DNA of 41,693 bases from Myxococcales bacterium (lineage in GTDB: Bacteria; Myxococcota_A; UBA796; SXON01): the NCBI GenBank assembly GCA_009692605.1, contig SHYV01000005.1, forward strand, positions 1 through 41,693. Reading direction: 5' to 3'. The translations under genes were made by a program, and so were the position numbers. Below the pieces are notes generated by a model. It was not told the origin of the DNA and did no database searches. It saw only the letters and a list, made by a program, of their open reading frames with translations. Positions 23,276 through 30,893 of this stretch are shown one piece after another; within the stretch, counting starts at the first letter, position 1; the number at the start of each line of letters is the position of its first letter.

Positions 23276-25240
23276 TCAAAGGCAGACGATCGCGCCCCAC
23301 GTGTCTTCGTTGTTCAGCTCGTAGCACTCGTCAATCTCCGAGAGCGACTCAGAGTTGCCACCGTCCACCTCGGCCCGCACATCGTAGAGCGGCTTCGGAA
23401 CACCCACCAGCTCAACGGAGATTGAGTCGGTCTGGTAGCCCTGCACCACGCCTGCGGTGTACGCCACGGTGCTCAGGATCACCTCACCGACATCGGTCTC
23501 GCCGATGATCTCGATGTTGAACGGATCGGTCACGTCGGTGTAGCCCTGATTGCCGACCGTGACCCACACCACGATGTTGTCAGACACACACTCGTCCACG
23601 CAAACATCCTCGATCGTCGCGATCAGGTCGGGCCCCGAGTAACCGACGCCCGGCGTAAGGTCTCCGGACCGGAAGTTGTTGTACGTCAGCCAGTTCGTGT
23701 CCTGATCACGGGGAATCGACCCGTCGTCGTTGACGTTGGTGATGCTGTAGCCGTGTTGGTTCCAGATCGGCCGCCCCTTCCGCCAGGACAGGTCGGCGTC
23801 CGAGAACACGGTGACGCCGTTGTGCGACCCCCAGCTTCCGGGCGTATTGCAGACCGCGATGTCCGCGGAGCCATCCGCGTTGATGTCGGCGACGGTCGGG
23901 TACTCAAGCCAGGTGTTGTTGGAGTGGTTCGTATCCTGCATCTTCACCGAGCCGTCAGCGCCGTTGAAGACCCACACCCAGCGCTCATCCGCGTACACGA
24001 CATCGGCGATCCCGTCGCCCTCGAAGTCGAACACCGCGCTCCCCGTATTGCCCGACGAAGGGTCGGTGGTGCCGGTGTACTGCCAGAGCACGGAACAATC
24101 CGTCTCGAACACCGTGTAGGTCGAGTTCGCAGCCACACCGATCTCGGCCTCACCGTCGCCGTCGAAGTCAGCCACCGTCGGGGGCCCACCGTAGGAGCTT
24201 GACGCGGCGGGGATGGCAGCGGAGCACAGGACCGTCCCGTCGTCGTCCTGAACGCGCATCTTCGCGTCACCCGTGACGGCGATCTCGCCGTAGTCGTCGC
24301 CGTCGAAATTGCCGACCGCGACGTAGCCGTCTTGCTGGCCGTTGCTCCAGAGCGACGTCCCGTTGATGTCGTACACCGCGTTGGCGGCGACCAACTCAAG
24401 CTCGCCGTCCTGATCGAGATCGACTGCGAACGCGGCAGATCCCACGTTTGAGGAAGTGCCGTACCCGCCCGTGCCACACCCGAGCTTGCTGCCCGAGTTG
24501 TCGAGGATGCAGTTTCCGATCAAGACTTCAGGGTTGCCGTCATGGTCCATGTCGGCGATGCCGGGCGCGTCGGACGTCCCATCAAGGTGGCCGGAACCAC
24601 CCGTGAAGGACCACTTGAGATTGCCCGTGTTGTCAAACACGTCAACGCCGCTGCTGGTCGCCGCGATGACCTCGACAACGCCGTCGTTGTCAATATCGCC
24701 GCAAGCCGCCCCGCCGGTAATCTGAATCTGCCCGCCACCCGTCGCGGACCACAGTTCGGTGCCGTCGTCACCGTTCATCGCGCGCAGCACCCCGGGCGAG
24801 TAGGTGATGATCATGACGTCGGGCGTGTCGTCGTCGTCGATCGTGCCGTCGCCGTTGTCGTCGGTGAGCGAGCACACGATCGGCTGCATCATGCAGCTCA
24901 CCGAGCCGCTGTTCGTCGCGAAGGTCTCCGTGCTCCAGAGCACTTCGGGGGTGAAGGTCCCCACCGTGCTGCCTTCCGAGAAGCACTCCTCCAGCTGCGG
25001 AAGGTTCTTGGCCGGGAAGTACTGGTCACCGCAGCTCTCCAGAGGGACCGAGTCCACGGGGGAGTCGGGAGGGCTTGAGTCCTCGGAGTCGGTGACCGGG
25101 ATGTACTCGGTCCCGGTGTCGAAGATCGGCGGATTGGCAGTCTTGCCGCTCAGACCATTGTCAATGTTGCAGCCCACCGCGAATGCGAGCAGGGGGAGCG
25201 CGATCGGACGATAAGAACGAGCGGGACCGCATCGGAGCAT
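23276..25240 (-). CDS. FG-GAP (VCBS) beta-propeller lipoprotein with CARDB-like C-terminal domain
   Basis: 654 residues. ATG 25240 has GAGG 6 bases upstream and starts the signal MLRCGPARSYRPIALPLLAF ending in VGC; in-frame codons further up are not signal-like. An Asp/Ser/Pro linker follows (FDTGTEYIPVTDSEDSSPPD). I count seven D.D.DG..E.. blade motifs: GDIDNDGVVEV, ADMDHDGNPEV, VDLDQDGELEL, GNFDGDDYGEI, ADFDGDGEAEI, FDFEGDGIADV and ADINADGSADI. This fits one seven-bladed integrin-like Ca2+-binding propeller. The last 120 residues (DLIATIEDVCVDEC ... VVWVTVGNQGYTDVTDPFNI) resemble a CARDB adhesion module. Likely surface-exposed; ligand unknown. Confidence 0.88.
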   Translation of the reverse strand: MLRCGPARSYRPIALPLLAFAVGCNIDNGLSGKTANPPIFDTGTEYIPVTDSEDSSPPDSPVDSVPLESCGDQYFPAKNLPQLEECFSEGSTVGTFTPEVLWSTETFATNSGSVSCMMQPIVCSLTDDNGDGTIDDDDTPDVMIITYSPGVLRAMNGDDGTELWSATGGGQIQITGGAACGDIDNDGVVEVIAATSSGVDVFDNTGNLKWSFTGGSGHLDGTSDAPGIADMDHDGNPEVLIGNCILDNSGSKLGCGTGGYGTSSNVGSAAFAVDLDQDGELELVAANAVYDINGTSLWSNGQQDGYVAVGNFDGDDYGEIAVTGDAKMRVQDDDGTVLCSAAIPAASSSYGGPPTVADFDGDGEAEIGVAANSTYTVFETDCSVLWQYTGTTDPSSGNTGSAVFDFEGDGIADVVYADERWVWVFNGADGSVKMQDTNHSNNTWLEYPTVADINADGSADIAVCNTPGSWGSHNGVTVFSDADLSWRKGRPIWNQHGYSITNVNDDGSIPRDQDTNWLTYNNFRSGDLTPGVGYSGPDLIATIEDVCVDECVSDNIVVWVTVGNQGYTDVTDPFNIEIIGETDVGEVILSTVAYTAGVVQGYQTDSISVELVGVPKPLYDVRAEVDGGNSESLSEIDECYELNNEDTWGAIVCL

Positions 25241-25309
25241 AGGTAGCCTCAGGCACAGTGTACGCTGAGTTCGGCCGCGGTGTGACCGCAACAGCGCTAC
25301 TCTGGAAGA

Positions 25310-26473
25310 ATGGTCCTCCTGCTGCTGCTCGCCTGCGCTTCACTCCAGCCCGCAGGGGACTCGGCCACCCCGCCCGTAGGCGACGACGACACCGGCCGCG
25401 AGACTGGCCGCGACACCGGGGAAGACTGCGCGTCGTCCGAGCCGGAGCCCGGCACTAAAGACACCGGAGATGGCCCCAGGGCGGCGCGGAGCATCACCGG
25501 CAGCATCACCTGGACCATCGATTTCGACCTTCCGGCGGAGGAGGCCGGCTACGTAGATTGTTCCTACCAAAGGGACTACGCGGATCTCGTGGAGCGCACC
25601 GACCTCGGCTACCTCTGCCCCTCGTGCACCTTGCTCGCTCAGGGCAGCGCGACGATGACACTCGGGCACGACGACTGCTACAGCCAGATTGACGACGGGG
25701 CCGCGACCCGCGTCGAACAGCTCGGACTGGCGGAGTCGGACGACGGGACCTCGTTCTGGCGCAGCGGCAGCGAGAACCTCACGCTCGGCGAAGTGGGGGT
25801 GCTGGAGGACGGAGCGGTCGGTTGGGCGGACACTCTCACGCTCGACGATGGAAGATCAGTTGGCCTCACCGCTTTCGGCATGTTGATCGTGGGCGAGTTG
25901 GCGAGCACGGTAGACGACCCGGAGGGCGCCCGAACCGAACCCTACGCCTGCGATTGGCCGCAATTCAGCCCGGGCGGACCGGTCGCGAGCTACGAGGCGA
26001 CCCTCGGCGAAGTCTTCCCCAACGCCCGACTCCGCGACGTGTGCGGCGAGCGCATGGACCTCTGGGACCTGCGCGGACGCTACGTCGTAGTCGACGCGTC
26101 GTCGCCCAACTGCGGACCCTGCCAGATCATGGCGTCCATGGCGGAGGAGTTCAAGGCGACGATGGCCGCGCAGTGCGTCGAGGTCGAGCTGGTCACCCTA
26201 CTCAACGCCGGGTTGGCTGAGGTCAACAAGGCGCCAGACGACCTGTCGTTACGGGAATGGGTCCAGACGTTTCAGCTCGACTCGCCGGTGCTGGCAGACG
26301 AGGGCTTCGCGTACGCGGTCCTGGCCCCCGCGCTCAACCCGGACGGTGGGATCAGCCTGCCGAGCATCGCCGTGCTCGACCCCGACGGGCGGATGATCTA
26401 CCTCGACTCCGGCTTCGGTGAGGTCTCCGGGTACTTCGACCCGATAGAAGCGGCGATCCTCGCCGACTTGTAG
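25310..26473 (+). CDS. Thioredoxin-fold (TlpA/AhpC-like) lipoprotein
   Basis: 387 residues. The start at ATG 25310 is forced by an in-frame stop about nine codons upstream, giving an extremely short signal, MVLLLLLAC, with the lipobox Cys at 9. A low-complexity tether follows (GDDDTGRETGRDTGEDC). Residues 60-220 are a separate beta-rich domain with CPSC in GYLCPSCTLL. From about 235 there is a thioredoxin-like domain: FPNARLRDVCGERMDLWDLR, then VVDASSPNCGPCQIM with CGPC at 268-271, and a cis-Pro-like SLPSIAVLDPDGRMIY. It should be a periplasmic thiol-disulfide protein facing the envelope. The partner is unknown. It is convergent with the DUF922-like gene. Confidence 0.87.
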   Translation: MVLLLLLACASLQPAGDSATPPVGDDDTGRETGRDTGEDCASSEPEPGTKDTGDGPRAARSITGSITWTIDFDLPAEEAGYVDCSYQRDYADLVERTDLGYLCPSCTLLAQGSATMTLGHDDCYSQIDDGAATRVEQLGLAESDDGTSFWRSGSENLTLGEVGVLEDGAVGWADTLTLDDGRSVGLTAFGMLIVGELASTVDDPEGARTEPYACDWPQFSPGGPVASYEATLGEVFPNARLRDVCGERMDLWDLRGRYVVVDASSPNCGPCQIMASMAEEFKATMAAQCVEVELVTLLNAGLAEVNKAPDDLSLREWVQTFQLDSPVLADEGFAYAVLAPALNPDGGISLPSIAVLDPDGRMIYLDSGFGEVSGYFDPIEAAILADL

Positions 26474-26480
26474 CTGAAGG

Positions 26481-27080
26481 TCAGAACAAACCGGACGGTT
26501 GTGCAGCCGCCACCCAGGCGAGCTGCGCGCCCGTCGTCGTCCCGTCCAGCGTTTCCGTGTCCAGCTCGGAGCTGCGGGCACGGATCTCGTCCAACACCGC
26601 GAGCCCCCGCTGGTCAGCGCCCTCGCACCCGCCCGCGCGGAGGGCCTCGGGTATCGAATTGGCGAGATCGTCGATGATCCGGACGTGCACGGTCTCGTGG
26701 TCGGCCAGCGCGAGCGCGTATCTCCACCACTCCGAGACATCCTCTGGATTCGCTCCGATCGGTGGGGACCAGCGCGGGAACAAGGTGAGGATGGTGACGT
26801 CCACAAGGACGTGGTCGAGGTCACACGCGGCGCTGGCCGAGCTGTCTTCGGTGTCCGAGGGGTACCGCCACACGATCCCCCATTCAGTGACCGCCGCGTG
26901 CCGGATGCCGCCGGCTTCGGGAGCCTGATTGACCAGCGATTCGACGACCTCTACGCCGCTGCTGCCGTGCACATCGTAGAACGCCAGGTCCGAGCCGGGG
27001 ATCGCGATCACCGGGACCTCCGTCACGGCCGGTCGGGCCAGCTGCGGGTGCGCGCAGGCGGTCAGGGTGAAGAAGAGCAT
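26481..27080 (-). CDS. DUF922-like zincin lipoprotein
   Basis: 199 residues. The signal is ultra-short, MLFFTLTAC (lipobox Cys9); an in-frame TAA four codons upstream rules out a longer start. The family match is DUF922, predicted secreted Zn-dependent proteases: a ~100-residue beta domain (GIRHAAVTEWGIVWRYPSDT, VLVDVTILTLFPRW) followed by a helix with the zincin motif HETVH at 128-132 (ALADHETVHVRIIDDL). Substrate unknown. It is the last gene of the minus-strand run, 44 bases after lipB. The leader holds a small dyad, CGGTATTTTACCG at 27083-27095. Confidence 0.8.
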   Translation of the reverse strand: MLFFTLTACAHPQLARPAVTEVPVIAIPGSDLAFYDVHGSSGVEVVESLVNQAPEAGGIRHAAVTEWGIVWRYPSDTEDSSASAACDLDHVLVDVTILTLFPRWSPPIGANPEDVSEWWRYALALADHETVHVRIIDDLANSIPEALRAGGCEGADQRGLAVLDEIRARSSELDTETLDGTTTGAQLAWVAAAQPSGLF

Positions 27081-27124
27081 CCCGGTATTTTACCGAGGCC
27101 TCGTCGCAGGAAAGGTAAAAAGAT

Positions 27125-27727
27125 TCACCAGTCCGCCATCCGGGCCGCGAGCAGGGGCTCAACCTCGGCCACCGCAACCGGGCGGCATAGCTCCATCGTG
27201 AGGCTGGTCATCACCGATGCGTCGAGTCCGCATGGGTTGATACGTTGGAAAGCGGATAGATCTGGATCGCAGTTGATGGCCAGCCCATGCCAGGTCACCC
27301 ATCGCCGAACCGCGATGCCGACGCTACAGACCTTACGACCCCCGATCCACACCCCGGTGTTCCGAGCGTCCCGCCCCGCCGCGATCCCCAGATCGGCGCA
27401 GAGGCCGATCACGACGTCTTCGAGCCGGCGCAAGTGGGCGTGGAGGTCCGGAGCTCCCTCGTCCAGCCGGACGATCGGGTAGCCGACCAGCTGACCCGGG
27501 CCGTGCCAGGTCACGTCCCCGCCGCGCTCGACCTCGATGACCGGGGTATCGCCGGGATCGATCACGTTCGCGATCGCGCCGCGCCGGCGCCCGAGCGTGT
27601 AGACCGGATCGTGTTCGCAGAGGATCACCGCGTTCTCAGCGCCCTCGATCACCGCGTGCAGCTCCAGCTCCTGCCGGGCCCACGACTCGCGGTACCCCAC
27701 CCGCCCGAGGTGGATCAGCCGGGCCAT
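27125..27727 (-). CDS. lipB: Lipoyl(octanoyl) transferase
   Basis: Moves octanoate from acyl carrier protein to lipoyl-domain proteins (oxoacid dehydrogenases, glycine cleavage H protein) in the cytoplasm. Hallmarks: RGGDVTWHGPGQ at 68-79, the active-site Lys in GGRKVCSVGIAVRRW (K132) and the catalytic Cys in INPCGLD (C166). 200 aa is full length. ATG 27727 lies 8 bases after the right arm of the long hairpin at 27736-27778, so the hairpin may tune its expression. No lipA is seen in the window. Confidence 0.95.
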   Translation of the reverse strand: MARLIHLGRVGYRESWARQELELHAVIEGAENAVILCEHDPVYTLGRRRGAIANVIDPGDTPVIEVERGGDVTWHGPGQLVGYPIVRLDEGAPDLHAHLRRLEDVVIGLCADLGIAAGRDARNTGVWIGGRKVCSVGIAVRRWVTWHGLAINCDPDLSAFQRINPCGLDASVMTSLTMELCRPVAVAEVEPLLAARMADW

Positions 27728-27735
27728 CGGCCACC

Positions 27736-27778
27736 CCGAATGGGTAGGATCCGCGGAGGGCGGATCCTACCCATTCGG
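27736..27778. repeat. Long perfect hairpin between tmk and lipB, sharing a core with the 9066 terminator
   Basis: Arms CCGAATGGGTAGGATCCG (27736-27753) and its exact reverse complement (27761-27778) surround a 7-base loop: 18 bp without mismatch. The last codons and the TAG stop of tmk lie in the arm, in the same GGG-TAG-GAT context as the radical SAM gene's stop at 9072. No T run follows on either strand, so a simple intrinsic terminator is unlikely; an attenuating, mRNA-stabilising or repeat-element role is possible. Confidence 0.8.
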
Positions 27779-28366
27779 CCAAACGAGCGCAGCGATGGCG
27801 GCGGCGATCTGGGCGGGCGTGCCGTTGGCGTCGATGCGCACGATGGGCCACGAGACAGCGCGGATCGCGGCCTCGTAGCCCGCCGCGATCGTGTTGAGCT
27901 GGTCCAGCGCCTCAAACCGGTCGCGGGGCGACCCTCGGGCGAGGATCCGATCCAGACACATCGCGGGCGCGAGATCCAGCATGATGGTGAGGTCCGGCGC
28001 GGGGAAGTCCTGGTTCAGGCGCATCACGCGGTCCAGCCCGTGCGCCTCGGCCTGGTACGCGAAGCTGGAGAGCGCGTAGCGATCGCTGAGCACGTTCTCG
28101 CCGCGGGCGAGCGCAGGCAATACCACGCAGTCGAGATGATCCCGCCGGTCCGCCGCGAAAAGGTACGGGAAGACCCCATCGCCGAGCACGTCCTGCCAGG
28201 AACGGCGCAGGTGGTCGCGGATCAGGGCGCCCACCGGGCGGTCGCTGGGCTCGCGAGTCACGATAACGGGCTCACCACGCGCTTCGAACGCCGCCTTCAG
28301 CATGGCGATCTGAGTGGTGCCCCCAGAGCCGTCCAGCCCTTCCATGGCGATGAACCGGGTGCTCAC
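27767..28366 (-). CDS. tmk: Thymidylate kinase with non-canonical P-loop
   Basis: Phosphorylates dTMP to dTDP. The family pattern is clear: FIAMEGLDGSGGTTQ at the N-terminus, TREPSDRPVGALIRDHL, the DR(Y/H) motif LSDRYALSSFAYQAEAHGLD, and LMLDLAPAMCLDRILARGSP followed by the lid region. In the P-loop (residues 10-17) the invariant Lys is Gly (GLDGSGGT in place of GxDGxGKT). I checked the codons: TCT GGG GGC ACC ACT. From memory, myxobacterial Tmk proteins also lack this Lys (GAGTTTQ), so it need not mean loss of function. GTG 28366 overlaps the upstream stop (GTGA). 199 aa is full length. Confidence 0.92.
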   Translation of the reverse strand: MSTRFIAMEGLDGSGGTTQIAMLKAAFEARGEPVIVTREPSDRPVGALIRDHLRRSWQDVLGDGVFPYLFAADRRDHLDCVVLPALARGENVLSDRYALSSFAYQAEAHGLDRVMRLNQDFPAPDLTIMLDLAPAMCLDRILARGSPRDRFEALDQLNTIAAGYEAAIRAVSWPIVRIDANGTPAQIAAAIAALVWPNG

Positions 28367-29646
28367 CTCAAGACCTTGAAACGATCGTACAGCTCGGTCT
28401 GACGGCTGGTCAACGCAAGCTCCACCCCCTGCACGATGACGCGCTTCACCGACGAGCGCGGCTCGAGCGGGTCGCCGTCCGATACCACGAACGTCGCCTC
28501 TCCCCCCACCGTGAGTCGCCCATTCGGCAGCCCAAAGAACCCCGGTGAATTGCCGCTGATTGAGGCGATCGCAACGTCCCAGGGCAAGCCGTGCGCCACC
28601 GCGATCCCAGCCTCCGTCGTCAGGTCGAAGGCGCGATGCGAGTCACCGATCCGCAGGGAGATCGGCACGCCAGCCTTGTGCAACAGCGCGGCGTTGTCGT
28701 ACCGCGCGCCAAGGTGTTCGAAGCTGTCTGGCTGCGTGGTGACCGGCCCCACGATCACCGGCACACGTCGCTCCGCCAGCTCCCCCGCGACCATCCACCC
28801 CTCGCTGGCGCCAAGGATCACGCCGTCGAGGGTGTACTCGTCCATCAATTGCAGCGCGACCGCGATGTCGCTCGCCCGCTCGGCGACGAACACCACCCTC
28901 AGCTTTCTAAGCAGCAGGTCGTGCCACACGCGCTCCGCCTGCGTCGGCGGCTTCTTCGCCGGGTCCACGGGAGGCGCCCACTTCGGCGGCTTCCCCACAA
29001 CTCTCTCTGGCTCCTTTGGCGGAGGGTTCGCGTCCAGCGCGTCACGCAGCCGCGCGACCACCCCCATGCGCGAGGACGGCCCCGTGTCGCTCACGCCCGC
29101 CCGACCAAGCTGGATCACCAGCCCCGCCGGAGCGAGCAGTGTGCACGCCCCCACCTCGTCGCCATGGGTGCGCATCCAGGCAGCCTGCCCGCTCACCACG
29201 CCGCCTCCCGGCATCACCAGCGCACCCATCACCCCCCGCCCACGCAACACCGGAAACAGCGCACTCTGCGGGTTGAATGCGTCGACGACGCGCACCTGGG
29301 GCTGCATCGGGTCGCTCGTCTCGCTGTCGTCCCGTGTGCTCGCCTCCAGCCCGATCTCCGCGATCCCCGCAGTGGTCCCGGAGTCCCAGCTGCCTGGCCA
29401 GACCACCGCGCCACCGAGGTCCACGCCACCGGTGACCCCTGCCCCGACCTCCACCAGCAGGCCATCCCGCACCCGCAACCCGCCGAGCACCTCGGTGGCC
29501 CCGGCGCCGGGCATCGTCCCGAACAGGATCCGGGCGTTGGAGTAGACGCGCTCCTCCGACGCCCACGCATGCCGACCCAGCAGGCCTGCGGCTCCAGCGA
29601 AGCCGGCCCCGCGAAGGAAATCGCGACGGGTGGCGGGCCTGCTCAC
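28363..29646 (-). CDS. Tat-exported amidohydrolase-family protein lacking metal ligands
   Basis: 427 residues. The twin-arginine signal SRPATRRDFLRGAGFAGAAG shows export of a folded protein. The fold is that of imidazolonepropionase-like amidohydrolases: N-terminal beta-sandwich (YSNARILFGTMPGAGATEVL), barrel, and C-terminal sandwich return (LTVGGEATFVVSDGDPLEPR). Where active members have PG..D.H.H, this one reads WPGSWDSGTTAGIAEIG, so the first metal-binding His pair is absent. It is coupled by ATGA to the amidohydrolase just upstream, which keeps HxH. A catalytic/pseudoenzyme pair is the natural reading. It also overlaps tmk (GTGA). Confidence 0.82.
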   Translation of the reverse strand: MSRPATRRDFLRGAGFAGAAGLLGRHAWASEERVYSNARILFGTMPGAGATEVLGGLRVRDGLLVEVGAGVTGGVDLGGAVVWPGSWDSGTTAGIAEIGLEASTRDDSETSDPMQPQVRVVDAFNPQSALFPVLRGRGVMGALVMPGGGVVSGQAAWMRTHGDEVGACTLLAPAGLVIQLGRAGVSDTGPSSRMGVVARLRDALDANPPPKEPERVVGKPPKWAPPVDPAKKPPTQAERVWHDLLLRKLRVVFVAERASDIAVALQLMDEYTLDGVILGASEGWMVAGELAERRVPVIVGPVTTQPDSFEHLGARYDNAALLHKAGVPISLRIGDSHRAFDLTTEAGIAVAHGLPWDVAIASISGNSPGFFGLPNGRLTVGGEATFVVSDGDPLEPRSSVKRVIVQGVELALTSRQTELYDRFKVLR

Positions 29647-30884
29647 TGGGCCACCGACCGAGCGCGGTCGTAGACCTGCTCCCCGTCAATCCAGGTCCGC
29701 TGCGCTCTCGAATAGACCGAGAACGGGTCCTTGTCGTAGAGCACGAGGTCCGCGTCCTTCCCGACCTCGATCGAGCCGACACGGTCCTCGACGCCGAGCA
29801 TCATCGCAGGCCAGAGCGTCACGCTCTTCAGCGCATCGTCGTCAGTCCACCCGTAGCGCATCATCTTGGCGGCCTCGATGTTGAGCCGCTGCACGAAGCT
29901 GGCGGAGTCGGAGTGGATGGACACCGGGATCCCGGCCTGCGTCGCGAGGACCGCGTTCTGGGGGATGGCATCCCACGCCTCGATCTTGAAGCCCCACCAG
30001 TCGGTGAACGTGGCGAGCGTCGTGCCATGGGCCTTCACCACGTCGCGGATCTTGTAGGCCTCGAGGCCGTGTTGGAGACTCTGGATGCGAAAGCCGTACT
30101 CGTCGGCGATCCGGTACATGGCGAGGATGTCGTTGGTCTCGTAGCAATGCAGGTGCACGAGGATCTTGTCGTCGATCACGTCGAGGATGACGTCCAGATC
30201 GAGATCCCGCGCCGGGGGATTGGGGCGCTTCCGGGCGTCGCGATAGTCGAGCGCGGACTGGAACTCACGGCGCAGCGCTGCGAACTCCCCCATCCGGGTC
30301 TGAATCTGGTCCCCAGACGGCGCGAGCGCAACGGAGGCCCCGTACACCCGCTTCGGATTTTCCCCCACCGCCATCTTGATGCCGGCCGGAGCCCCTTTGA
30401 ACAGCAGCTCGTCCAGCAGGCGTCGCGGTCGCAGCTTGATCACCGCTGACCTCCCGCCGATCAGGTTCGCCGAGCCCGGGAGCACCTGCACGGTGGTCAC
30501 CCCACCCGCCCGCGCGAGCGCAAAGGCGGGGTCTTCCAGATCGATGCTGTCTCCCGCCCAGATGCGTGGGGTGAACGGCTCGATCGCCTCGTTGCCATCG
30601 CCATGACCGACGCCACCCGGCCAGCTGTAGTTGCCCATATGGGAGTGCGGGTCGATGATCCCCGGCATCAAGAACATCCCCGTCGCGTCGATGGACTCGG
30701 CGCCGGCGGGAGCCACGACCGCCGGTACGCCGCCGCGCGCGACGCTAGGCCCCACCGCGCTGATGACGCCGTCGTGGACCACCACGGTGCCGTCCTGGAT
30801 CACCGGGCCGGCGGCGGTCAACACGGTGGCATGACGGATCACGAGGTCAAGGGCGAGCGACGGTCCGACAAACAACAAGAACAT
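29643..30884 (-). CDS. Secreted metal-dependent amidohydrolase
   Basis: 413 residues with a short signal (MFLLFVGPSLA). Amidohydrolase motifs: FLMPGIIDPHSHMG with H80 and H82, a candidate bridging Lys in PAGIKMAVGENPKRVYG, ILVHLHCYE, IQSLQHGLEAYKI and IPVSIHSDSASF with the late Asp. The C-terminal sandwich closes with IEVGKDADLVLYDKDPFSVY. This fits the imidazolonepropionase/dipeptidase-like exported branch, acting on cyclic amides or peptides; the exact substrate cannot be told. It starts 9 bases after the glucoamylase gene and overlaps its ligand-less partner by ATGA. Confidence 0.88.
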   Translation of the reverse strand: MFLLFVGPSLALDLVIRHATVLTAAGPVIQDGTVVVHDGVISAVGPSVARGGVPAVVAPAGAESIDATGMFLMPGIIDPHSHMGNYSWPGGVGHGDGNEAIEPFTPRIWAGDSIDLEDPAFALARAGGVTTVQVLPGSANLIGGRSAVIKLRPRRLLDELLFKGAPAGIKMAVGENPKRVYGASVALAPSGDQIQTRMGEFAALRREFQSALDYRDARKRPNPPARDLDLDVILDVIDDKILVHLHCYETNDILAMYRIADEYGFRIQSLQHGLEAYKIRDVVKAHGTTLATFTDWWGFKIEAWDAIPQNAVLATQAGIPVSIHSDSASFVQRLNIEAAKMMRYGWTDDDALKSVTLWPAMMLGVEDRVGSIEVGKDADLVLYDKDPFSVYSRAQRTWIDGEQVYDRARSVAQ

Positions 30885-30893
30885 GGTGGACGA

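Noticed and set aside
27083-27120. Dyad CGGTATTTTACCG and a later GGTAAAA upstream of the DUF922-like gene
   Set aside because: Short and AT-rich; could be an operator but too weak to list as one.
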